DNA of 6,046 nucleotides from Chloroflexota bacterium (lineage in GTDB: Bacteria; Chloroflexota; Dormibacteria; Dormibacterales; Dormibacteraceae). The notes under the pieces were generated by a model that was not told the DNA's origin, did no database searches, and worked only from the letters and a program-made list of their open reading frames with translations. Each line of letters opens with the position of its first letter. Position 1 is the first letter of the stretch. Positions 1 through 5,894 of the stretch are shown here, one piece after another. Location: positions 947 through 6,992 of the forward strand of contig VBGE01000020.1 in the NCBI GenBank assembly GCA_005880345.1. Reading direction: 5' to 3'. The position numbers and the translations under genes are program-made.

Positions 1-981
1 GCCCAGGTCCTCGGCCACTACCAGGTCGACTCGATCCACCTGCTCCTGGCGATGCTGTACACCGACTCGCCCGCCACGGCGGGCCCGCTGCAGCAGGCGG
101 GTCTGACCCTGTACGACCTGCGGCGTCACGTGCAGACCGGAACCGCCGCGGGCGCCCCGAACTACAGCGTTCCTGCGCCGGACGCTGCGCTGCGGCGCCA
201 GCCCTGGCCATCGCTGCGCGGCGTGTTCAGCGTGAGCCCGTTCTTTCTCGGGGTCGTGGGCATCGCCGCGTTTTCAGGCTTTTTCCTGTGGACCGGAGGC
301 TTGCCCGGCTCCTCGCAGCTGTTGACGATCACGTTTGTCGTCGCCGGCTGGATCGTGTCGCTGTGCATCCACGAATTCGGCCATGCGCTGGTCGCGTACC
401 TGGGCGGCGATCGGTCGGTGGCGACCGCGGGCTACCTTTCGCTCAACCCGCTGCGCTATCAGAACCTGACGCTGAGCATCATCATGCCCATCATCTTTTT
501 GCTCCTGGGCGGCGTCGCGCTGCCCGGCGGCGCGGTCTACATCAACCACTCGGCCCTGCGCAGCCGCGCCTGGAGCTCCGCGGTTTCGGTCGCCGGCCCC
601 GTCGGCACCCTGCTTTGCGGTGTGCTGATCAGCGTCGTGTTCACGGTCGCGACCTCGGCGAGGTGGATCACGCCTGGCAATCTTGAATTTTTCGCCGCCC
701 TCGGGCTGCTCGGTTTCTTCATGGCGCTTGCCGTCGTCCTCAACCTGCTGCCGGTGCCGGGGCTCGACGGGTTCGGCATCCTCCGACCCTGGCTGCCGTA
801 CCCGGTGCAGTACATAGCGCTGCGTTATGGCGCCATCTCGATCATCGGCCTGTTCGCAGTCCTGTGGTTCGTGGCCCCCATCCGGCACGTGTTCTACGAC
901 TTCGTGTATGGGGTCACGGCATTCGGCGGCATCCCGACCGGGCTCGTCATCGCCGGGCTTATCAACATGAGGCTCTTCTGA
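1..981 (+). CDS. Clp-N-like / M50 site-2 protease family membrane metalloprotease (5' partial)
   Basis: The frame is open from the first base, so the start lies upstream; an internal ATG at 52 would cut into the first domain. Counting from base 1, residues 1-46 look like half of a Clp N-terminal repeat: LGH, then HLLLAML, then a hydrophobic Q-A-G-L block and LRR. A linker (47-75) leads to a polytopic membrane region with about six or seven segments, near 79-97, 107-131, 157-175, 190-217, 227-250, 276-293 and perhaps 302-322. The zinc motif HEFGH is at residues 124-128 (nt 370-384), and the second M50 motif NLLPVPGLDG at 248-257 supplies the third ligand, Asp256. M50 enzymes cleave substrates within the membrane. 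The Clp-N part may recruit substrate or a partner, which is inference. The stop is 5 nt before the next gene, so the two are probably cotranscribed. The M50 call is firm; the Clp-N call is moderately firm because the domain is cut by the window edge. Confidence 0.88.
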   Translation, partial: AQVLGHYQVDSIHLLLAMLYTDSPATAGPLQQAGLTLYDLRRHVQTGTAAGAPNYSVPAPDAALRRQPWPSLRGVFSVSPFFLGVVGIAAFSGFFLWTGGLPGSSQLLTITFVVAGWIVSLCIHEFGHALVAYLGGDRSVATAGYLSLNPLRYQNLTLSIIMPIIFLLLGGVALPGGAVYINHSALRSRAWSSAVSVAGPVGTLLCGVLISVVFTVATSARWITPGNLEFFAALGLLGFFMALAVVLNLLPVPGLDGFGILRPWLPYPVQYIALRYGAISIIGLFAVLWFVAPIRHVFYDFVYGVTAFGGIPTGLVIAGLINMRLF

Positions 982-986
982 CTTCG

Positions 987-1424
987 TTGGCTTCTCTCAT
1001 CGTCGACGGCTACAACGTCATCCATGCGTGGCCGTCTCTCAAGCGCCTGATGTCGACCGCGTCGCTGGAGGACGCCCGCGACGAGCTCGTCCGGCGCGTC
1101 GCGGTCATGGGGCTGATCACGGGCGAGTCGGTGACGGTGGTCTTCGACGCGCATCACTCATCGGCGATGACCAACTCGGAGGAGACGGTGGAAGGCGTGC
1201 GCGTCGTGTTCACGCGCAAGGGCCATTCGGCGGACCACGCGATCGAGCGGCTCGCTTACGGCGCCAGCAACAGGGGCGAGGTCATCACCGTCGCCACCTC
1301 GGATCGCTTTCAGAGCGACCTGGTGCGGGGCATGGGCGGCGCCGTGATCAGCGCGCCCGAGCTCGAGCGTCGCGTCATCGAGGCGGAGCAGGAGATGACC
1401 CGTCGGGTGAAGCGATACCAGTGA
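987..1424 (+). CDS. NYN domain protein, YacP/Rae1-like putative endoribonuclease
   Basis: This is a 145-residue protein with the PIN-like fold signature of the YacP/NYN family. It has LIVDGYNVI at residues 4-12 (acidic Asp7, Asn10), VVFDAHH at 51-57 (Asp54), SADHAIERL at 81-89 (Asp83) and VATSDRFQSD at 102-111 (Asp106), followed by a C-terminal helix rich in E and R. In Bacillus subtilis the family member Rae1 is a ribosome-associated endonuclease that cuts mRNA in the A site; the same activity here is inferred from family membership only. The protein is somewhat shorter than Rae1 (about 170 residues). TTG at 987 is chosen because it is the only plausible start between the upstream stop and the conserved DGYN strand. 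An AGG at 970-972 is the only purine-rich candidate ribosome site and is distant. The last codons overlap the pyruvate kinase start, so the pair is probably translationally coupled. Confidence 0.85.
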   Translation: MASLIVDGYNVIHAWPSLKRLMSTASLEDARDELVRRVAVMGLITGESVTVVFDAHHSSAMTNSEETVEGVRVVFTRKGHSADHAIERLAYGASNRGEVITVATSDRFQSDLVRGMGGAVISAPELERRVIEAEQEMTRRVKRYQ

Positions 1425-2884
1425 GCCCCGTTCGCCGGACGCGAATCGTCTGCACGATCGGGCCCTCGAGCTCGTCACTCCACGTGCTACGCGCGATGGT
1501 CCAGGCGGGCATGGACGTGGCGCGACTGAACTTCTCACACGGTGACGCCGATACCCACCGGGAGGCGGCGGCCAACGTGCGCGAGGCGGCGGAGTCCGTC
1601 GGCCGGCCGATCGCGCTGCTCGGTGACCTGCAGGGGCCGAAGATCCGGACGGGCGCGGTCGAGGGCACGTTTCACAAGTTGGTGCGCGGCAGGACGGTCC
1701 GGTTGGTTGGTGCTGCATCGAACGGCCCCACCCGCGGCTTCGCCGCGACCTCCCCGGCCAGCGGGGAGGTGAAGCGTTCCTCTGAGATCGAGGTGTCGCA
1801 CGTCGAGCTGGTCGAGGCGCTGCGGCCTGGCGATCGGGTGCTTCTCGATGATGGGCGGATCGAGCTGGCGGTCCGCGAGACCTCCGACGGACACGCGGAC
1901 GCACAGGTGGTGAGGGGCGGCCTGCTCGGTTCGCGCAAAGGCATCAGCGTGCCCGGCCGCCCGCTGCCTCTGCCCGCGCTGACCGACAAGGACCTCGAGG
2001 ACCTCAAGCTCGCCATGGAGCTGGACGTCGACTACGTCGCGCTTTCGTTCGTGCGCAAGCCGGAGGACATCGTGATCTGCCAGCAGCACATCACGGCGCA
2101 CAACCGAACCGTCCCTGTTGTGGCCAAGCTCGAAAAGCTCGAGGCCATCCGCAACCTGGACGAGATCCTGGAGGTGGCGGACGCAGTGATGGTCGCTCGC
2201 GGCGACCTCGGCGTCGAGCTGAGGCTCGGCGACCTGCCCGCGGTCCAGAAGGACGTGATCGACCGCGCGAACCGCGCCGGCGTGCCGGTCATCACAGCCA
2301 CGGAGATGCTGGAGTCGATGGTCACCTCCAACCGGCCCACGCGCGCGGAAGCGTCAGACGTCGCCAACGCGATCTGGGACGGCACCGACGCGGTGATGCT
2401 CTCGCAGGAGACGTCGATCGGCGCCCACCCGGTGGAGGCCGTGCGCGCCATGGCGACGATCTGCCAGGCCGCGCAAAAGCACCCCTCGTACGAGCGCGCG
2501 CGCCAGGTGTGGCGGGAGCCGGGCCAGGTCGGGAGCGCCATCGCCCACGCGGCGGCGTCGACGGCCGGCGAGCTCGACGCCAAGCTGATCATCGCGTTCA
2601 CCGAGTCGGGCACCACTGCGCTCAGGTGCAGCAAGGCCAGGCCGGAGATGCCGGTGGTGGCGGCGAGCCCGCATCCCGCGGTGCTGCGCCGGACCGCCCT
2701 GTACTCGGGAGTGGTCCCCTTGCTGGTCAGCCCCGGCCGGGATACCGACGAGATGATCTCGAACGCGACCGAGGCAGCCGTGCAGAGCGGGATGGTGCGC
2801 GCGGGGGACCGGGTGGTGGTCGTGGCCGGGGTGCCGGTGGGCCGGGCCGGGCAGACAAACCTGCTCAAAGTCGAAACGGTTTAA
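1421..2884 (+). CDS. pyk: Pyruvate kinase
   Basis: Transfers phosphate from phosphoenolpyruvate to ADP, the last step of glycolysis, in the cytoplasm. At 487 residues it is complete and slightly long for the family. The N-terminal strand TRIVCTIGPSS is at 7-17 and the ARLNFSHG loop at 34-41 (Arg35, Asn37, Ser39 bind phosphate and metal). GDLQGPKIRTG is at 68-78, the catalytic lysine region AKLEK at 235-239 (Lys236, Glu238), ARGDLG at 259-264 (Asp262), TATEMLESM at 292-300, and a C-terminal alpha/beta domain from about 370. Lys74 is the residue found in potassium-independent enzymes. Residues 101-119 are an insertion in the B domain encoded by two DNA hairpins. The usual SGET motif reads SQET at 328-331. 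The GTG start at 1421 overlaps the stop of the upstream gene by 4 nt, gives the standard N-terminus and fits translational coupling. Why a glycolytic gene follows an RNase gene is not evident from the sequence. Confidence 0.97.
   Translation: MSPVRRTRIVCTIGPSSSSLHVLRAMVQAGMDVARLNFSHGDADTHREAAANVREAAESVGRPIALLGDLQGPKIRTGAVEGTFHKLVRGRTVRLVGAASNGPTRGFAATSPASGEVKRSSEIEVSHVELVEALRPGDRVLLDDGRIELAVRETSDGHADAQVVRGGLLGSRKGISVPGRPLPLPALTDKDLEDLKLAMELDVDYVALSFVRKPEDIVICQQHITAHNRTVPVVAKLEKLEAIRNLDEILEVADAVMVARGDLGVELRLGDLPAVQKDVIDRANRAGVPVITATEMLESMVTSNRPTRAEASDVANAIWDGTDAVMLSQETSIGAHPVEAVRAMATICQAAQKHPSYERARQVWREPGQVGSAIAHAAASTAGELDAKLIIAFTESGTTALRCSKARPEMPVVAASPHPAVLRRTALYSGVVPLLVSPGRDTDEMISNATEAAVQSGMVRAGDRVVVVAGVPVGRAGQTNLLKVETV
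1724..1776. repeat. Palindromic double-hairpin element inserted in frame in pyk
   Basis: Two perfect inverted repeats sit side by side. The first is 1733-1747, with 6-bp arms CGCGGC/GCCGCG and a 3-nt loop. The second is 1748-1770, with 9-bp arms ACCTCCCCG/CGGGGAGGT and a 5-nt loop. They encode pyruvate kinase residues about 101-119 (rich in G, P, S, A). Compared with ordinary pyruvate kinases, this is about 16 extra residues between a B-domain strand and the RPGDRVLLDDG segment. From memory, sequences of the type CCCACCC-hairpin-CCTCCCC-loop-GGGGAGGTGAAG are dispersed repeats in several GC-rich genomes. That makes this a candidate mobile palindromic element, comparable in principle to Rickettsia palindromic elements. 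The outer limits are approximate. Confidence 0.6.
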
Positions 2885-2896
2885 CGGGGCTCCGAG

Positions 2897-2902
2897 TAGG
2901 CT
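2897..2902 (+). promoter_or_regulatory. Possible -10 box (TAGGCT) before the repeat-protein gene
   Basis: TAGGCT fits a TANNNT -10 element in the 40-nt gap after pyk. No convincing -35 hexamer is seen at normal spacing. Seven bases after the box is a CTG (2910) in frame with the downstream gene, so a leaderless start there is conceivable. With the GTG at 2925, the transcript would carry a leader of about 15 nt without a Shine-Dalgarno site. The box also lies in the loop and 3' arm of a weak 5-bp hairpin (2892-2905). Confidence 0.3.
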
Positions 2903-2924
2903 CGGCGGGCTGAAAATTAGACCC

Positions 2925-4784
2925 GTGGCGCCCGCCTCCCACGGTCTGCTGGGCCGCATCCAGCAGGCCACCGACAATGCCGCGCATCGCTTCGGCCCTC
3001 ACACCGCCGAGGTCGAGGCGTTCATCGTCGCCACAGCCCAGCTGACTCCCTGGCAGTGGCGGCAGGTGCTGGCGACAAAGCGGCTCGTGGCCACGGTGAG
3101 CAAGGAGGGCGCGGGCGCGCCGGAGGGGTCCCGGACCATCCAGGCCGCGATCCGGAGCAGCGAGGGCCGCATCTCCGAACCGCTGGCCAGGGCCGGCGAG
3201 GTGCTGTTCGACACCCTCGCGCGCAAGGGCGAGGACAAGCAGGTCGCCGCCTGGCAGGCGATGACGGCCCTGGTGCACCGCTCGCAGCTGCCCGCGCTGA
3301 AGTTCGCGGTCAACTACGCGCCATTCGCCACGCTGGTTCCACTGTCCGGTTCCGACGTGCTCGACCCGAGGACGCGCCGCTACATCGCGGCGCTCGAGCA
3401 GCTGCCGAAGGAGCAGCTGCAGATGTTCGCCAGGCGATGGCGAATCTCGCCGGGGACGTCGAGCGCCCTGCTCCAGGCGGTGGCCAAGAACCGCGAAGCA
3501 AAGAGCGAGGAGGCGGTCGCCCTGGCCGCGCTCGGGATGATCCCGAACCACCTTTCCGGCGACGAGGGCTGGGCCGCGGTGCGCACAGCGGTGCATGGCG
3601 GTCGCGTGCTGGGTGCTTTCGGTGGGCTGACCGCGACAGAGATCACCGAGCTGTGGTCGCCGATCGAGCCGGTCATTCCTCTTTCATCTCTGGACGAGAT
3701 CGCGCAGGAGGCGCCCGCCGCCGAGCGGGTCGTCACCGCCGTGAACAACGCCATCAAGACGATCACGCGGCCACCGCGCAGTCGCGCCGCCGTAGCGCCG
3801 GCGATTGCCAGGGGCGCCGCGCCTTACGGACCGAATCACTCCGAGGTGGCCGCATTCATCAAGGGCGTGACCGATCTCTCACCGATCCAGTGGCTGCGCG
3901 TCCTGGACCGTCGCAAGCTGGTGGCCAGCGTCACGCGAGAGGGAGCGGCTGAGCCCGCCGGGGTCGTGCGCTCGATCCTCGCCGCGATCGAGGGCACCCG
4001 CGAGATGGACACGTTCACTCGCAGCCGGGCTTTCGTGGCGGTGGAGCGCGCCGGGTTCGCGATCGAGTCGCGCAATGGCATGAACCTCGAGCAGGTCCGC
4101 CAGGTGCTGGCGCCCTTCGAACCGTCGATCGTCTTCGAGGAGCTGAACGGCGGCGGTTTTGCGCACAAGGTCGCGGCGCTGGGGCGCGCCGACTGGGCGC
4201 GGGTCGCCGCGGCCGCGCCACAGCTTGGCGAAGAAGCCATCGCGCCCCTCGTCAACGCCGGCACCGCGCTGATCGATTTCTTCGGCGGTCGATCCGACGA
4301 CGAGGCGGTGGCGGCATGGCACGCGGTGTCGGCGCTGGTCCACCGCCAGCACCTCACGCCGATCAAGTTCGCTGCCTCGTACGCGCCGTTCGCCTCGGCG
4401 ATCCCTGTCACCAACCCGCGGTCGCTCGGCGCGATGGTGTCGCGCTATGTCACCGCCGTCGGCCGGTTGGGGGCGAGCCAGTGCGCGGCGCTGGCGCGGC
4501 CGTGGCAGGTGGAAGACGACCTGTCGAGCGTGCTCGCCCGCGCCATCGCGGACGGCAATTCGCGGTCGGGGGAGGAGGCGGCGGCGCTGGCCGCGGTGGT
4601 CACGGTCCCGATGCGCATGGCTGGGAGCGGGGGGTGGGCGGCCGTCAAGACGGCGGCATTTGGGGGCCGCGTGATCGCGGCCCGGACGCGCCTGACGGGC
4701 GAGCAGCTGGAGACGCTGTGGAAGCCGATCCAGCCCGCGATCCCGCTGTCGTCGCTCGCAGCGCCTGCAAAGGCGAAGCGCTAG
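2925..4784 (+). CDS. Unknown protein made of diverged internal repeats
   Basis: I do not recognise this 619-residue protein. It is alanine-rich, mostly helical by appearance, and shows no signal peptide, membrane segment, metal motif or nucleotide-binding motif, so it is probably cytoplasmic. It is internally repetitive. An A block with GPHTAEVEAFI, then QWRQVL, then KRLVATVSKEGA (24-63) recurs at 302-341 as GPNHSEVAAFI, QWLRVL, KLVASVTREGA. A long block at about 84-256 recurs at about 435-611, sharing AW.A..ALVHR..L...KFA..YAPFA, then GWAAV.TA..GGRV, then L...IPLSSL. A third shortened copy of the terminal piece is at 369-406. A basic, alanine/proline-rich linker (about 261-300) joins the halves. 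GTG 2925 is the chosen start; CTG 2910 in frame is an alternative adding MKIRP. No Shine-Dalgarno site precedes either. Repeated helical units suggest a scaffold or binding role, which is only a guess. Confidence 0.85.
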   Translation: MAPASHGLLGRIQQATDNAAHRFGPHTAEVEAFIVATAQLTPWQWRQVLATKRLVATVSKEGAGAPEGSRTIQAAIRSSEGRISEPLARAGEVLFDTLARKGEDKQVAAWQAMTALVHRSQLPALKFAVNYAPFATLVPLSGSDVLDPRTRRYIAALEQLPKEQLQMFARRWRISPGTSSALLQAVAKNREAKSEEAVALAALGMIPNHLSGDEGWAAVRTAVHGGRVLGAFGGLTATEITELWSPIEPVIPLSSLDEIAQEAPAAERVVTAVNNAIKTITRPPRSRAAVAPAIARGAAPYGPNHSEVAAFIKGVTDLSPIQWLRVLDRRKLVASVTREGAAEPAGVVRSILAAIEGTREMDTFTRSRAFVAVERAGFAIESRNGMNLEQVRQVLAPFEPSIVFEELNGGGFAHKVAALGRADWARVAAAAPQLGEEAIAPLVNAGTALIDFFGGRSDDEAVAAWHAVSALVHRQHLTPIKFAASYAPFASAIPVTNPRSLGAMVSRYVTAVGRLGASQCAALARPWQVEDDLSSVLARAIADGNSRSGEEAAALAAVVTVPMRMAGSGGWAAVKTAAFGGRVIAARTRLTGEQLETLWKPIQPAIPLSSLAAPAKAKR

Positions 4785-4788
4785 CTTC

Positions 4789-4794
4789 TAACCT
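4789..4794 (+). promoter_or_regulatory. -10-like box (TAACCT), probable leaderless promoter
   Basis: TAACCT matches TANNNT and ends 8 nt before the GTG of the PIG-L gene, so transcription starting at the usual distance would begin at or next to the start codon. No Shine-Dalgarno sequence lies in the 18-nt gap, which fits leaderless translation. The -35 region is weak (TGCAAA at 4766-4771, 3 of 6 matches). Confidence 0.45.
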
Positions 4795-4802
4795 GTTTCC
4801 CA

Positions 4803-5537
4803 GTGGCGACCGCACGCAGCAACGGCAGGCTGCCCAAGTTCCAGCGAGTCCTTGTCGTGTCCGCGCATCCCGACGACCCCGACTTCGGCGCCGGCGGCTC
4901 CATCGCACGGCTGGCCGACAGCGGCGCGGAGGTGACCTACGTCATCGTCACGGACGGCGCCCAGGGTGGTGAGGACCCAAAGCAGAAGGACTCGGAGCTG
5001 GTCGCGATCCGCGCGAGGGAGCAGCGGGCCGCCGCCAAGGTGCTCGGGGTCAAGAAGATCGAGTTCCTCGGCTACAAGGACGGTCACCTGGCGCCCGACC
5101 TGAAGCTGCGCCGCGACATCGTGCGCATGATCCGCAAGTACAAACCTGACCTGGTCATCACGCACATCCCGGGCCGGGTGCTGGACGCGCCGATGGGCGG
5201 TTCGCACCCCGACCACCTGGCGGTGGGTGAGGCGACGATGGCGGCGGTGTACCCCGACTCGCGCAACCCTCGCGCGTTTCGAGCGCTCCTCAAGCAGGGT
5301 TACGAGCCGCACGAGGTGAAGGAGGTCTGGATTCCTTTCTGGACCTCAGGCGACTACCTGGTCGACATCACGCCGACGCTGGACAAGAAGATCGAGGCGC
5401 TGAAGAAGCACAAAAGCCAGGTCTCCAAGCCTGGGCGCGAGTGGGATTTCGAGAAGTTCATGCGCAAGCGGCACCGCGACGTAGGCAAGCGCGGCGGCTA
5501 CCAGTACGCGGAGTCGTTCAAGCGAATAACCGTTTAG
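4803..5537 (+). CDS. PIG-L/LmbE family zinc-dependent deacetylase
   Basis: A complete 244-residue member of the PIG-L/LmbE family. Known members hydrolyse N-acetyl groups from glucosaminyl compounds (GlcNAc-PI, and the mycothiol and bacillithiol precursors). AHPDD at residues 21-25 gives zinc ligands His22 and Asp25 and the presumed catalytic base Asp24. GAGGSIA (29-35) and VTDGAQGG (49-56) are typical. SHPDH at 134-138 supplies the second zinc histidine, His138. The C-terminal DITPTLDKKIEALKKHKSQV (349-408 of the coding bases from 5017) is the usual tail of this family. There is no signal peptide, so it is presumably cytosolic. The substrate cannot be told: no glycosyltransferase or ligase of mycothiol or bacillithiol synthesis is nearby, and the neighbours are of unknown function. 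GTG 4803 is the only reasonable start before the first beta strand (RVLVVSAHP), and a -10-like box 8 nt upstream suggests leaderless expression. Confidence 0.93.
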   Translation: MATARSNGRLPKFQRVLVVSAHPDDPDFGAGGSIARLADSGAEVTYVIVTDGAQGGEDPKQKDSELVAIRAREQRAAAKVLGVKKIEFLGYKDGHLAPDLKLRRDIVRMIRKYKPDLVITHIPGRVLDAPMGGSHPDHLAVGEATMAAVYPDSRNPRAFRALLKQGYEPHEVKEVWIPFWTSGDYLVDITPTLDKKIEALKKHKSQVSKPGREWDFEKFMRKRHRDVGKRGGYQYAESFKRITV

Positions 5538-5540
5538 AGT
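5535..5540 (+). promoter_or_regulatory. -10-like box (TAGAGT) overlapping the upstream stop codon
   Basis: TAGAGT fits TANNNT; its first three bases are the TAG stop of the deacetylase gene. It ends 7 nt before the GTG at 5548, the spacing expected if the transcript starts on the start codon. No Shine-Dalgarno sequence fits in the 10-nt gap and no clear -35 box is visible. Confidence 0.45.
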
Positions 5541-5547
5541 TCGCCTC

Positions 5548-5883
5548 GTGAGCGCGAACTTTCCGCCTCCGCCGCCGTCGGGCGGCATGCAGCCGGCCCC
5601 GCCGCCTTCTCAGCCGCCCGCTCGTCGAGGCTTTTTCGACCAGTTCCGAGGCATGGCGTGGTGGGAGATCCTGCTCGCCGTCCTGCCGCTCGGGCTGATC
5701 ATCATCGGCGGGCTGATCGGCGCGGTCTTTGGCGTCCTGGCGGCGATCATCAACGTGTACCTAACTCGCTCCAGGATGTCGGTCACTGCGCGCGCGGTGG
5801 CCATGGTCGGGGTCGTGATCGCGGCCTACATCCTTTGGCTGGTGGTCGGGCTGCTGATCCTGGCCGCGATCAAGCCTTCATAG
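5548..5883 (+). CDS. Small proline-rich membrane protein of unknown function
   Basis: A 111-residue protein I cannot assign to a named family. Residues 1-26 are a low-complexity head rich in proline, with a PPPPP run at 6-10 and PPP at 18-20. A short amphipathic stretch FFDQFRGMAWW (29-39) follows, then a long hydrophobic segment at about 41-71 containing GGLIG, a basic loop (TRSR, 73-76), and a second membrane segment at about 82-108. The pattern fits an inner-membrane hairpin with a cytoplasmic, disordered N-terminal tail; proline-rich tails of this sort are common on small actinobacterial and Chloroflexota-type membrane proteins. The GTG start is supported by the -10 box 7 nt upstream and by codons fitting the whole frame. 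The 3' end overlaps the convergent hydrolase gene by 14 nt. Function is unknown; it may be a structural or accessory membrane component. Confidence 0.75.
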   Translation: MSANFPPPPPSGGMQPAPPPSQPPARRGFFDQFRGMAWWEILLAVLPLGLIIIGGLIGAVFGVLAAIINVYLTRSRMSVTARAVAMVGVVIAAYILWLVVGLLILAAIKPS

Positions 5884-5894
5884 CCGGCCAGATC
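5856..5894. terminator. Imperfect inverted repeat across convergent gene ends
   Basis: CTGGCCG (5860-5866) pairs with CGGCCAG (5885-5891) around an 18-nt loop. GAT/ATC extends the stem outward past a one-base bulge. Both stop codons of the converging genes lie inside the structure. There is no T-run on either side, so it is not a classical intrinsic terminator; a bidirectional stalling or mRNA-end role is possible but unproven, and it could be chance in GC-rich coding DNA. Confidence 0.25.

Noticed and set aside
274..888. Long open frame on the minus strand opposite the protease gene
   Set aside because: Composition is dominated by R, D, Q, G and E with no motif, and it lies fully antisense to a gene with clear M50 motifs; a GC-rich shadow.
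1158..2101. Overlapping open frames on the minus strand opposite the NYN and pyk genes
   Set aside because: Arginine/proline-rich translations without recognisable domains, opposite well-supported conserved genes.
2892..2905. Hairpin CCGAG-TAGG-CTCGG after pyk as a terminator
   Set aside because: Only a 5-bp stem with no T-run following; too weak to call, and it overlaps a candidate -10 box.
2032..2977. Two long minus-strand frames opposite the 3' half of pyk
   Set aside because: Antisense to the conserved catalytic and C-terminal domains of pyruvate kinase; low-complexity products.
2865..3952. Minus-strand (2865-3596) and second plus-strand (3056-3952) frames over the repeat-protein gene
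   Set aside because: The repeat-protein frame shows internally conserved protein motifs over both halves, which the alternative frames do not; their products are arginine/glycine-rich noise.
4762..4775. Hairpin CGCCT-GCAA-AGGCG near the end of the repeat-protein gene
   Set aside because: Short stem inside the coding sequence, no T-run; expected by chance in GC-rich DNA.
4803..5537. Assigning the deacetylase as MshB or BshB (mycothiol or bacillithiol synthesis)
   Set aside because: Family motifs are clear but do not fix the substrate, and no partner pathway gene is in the window.
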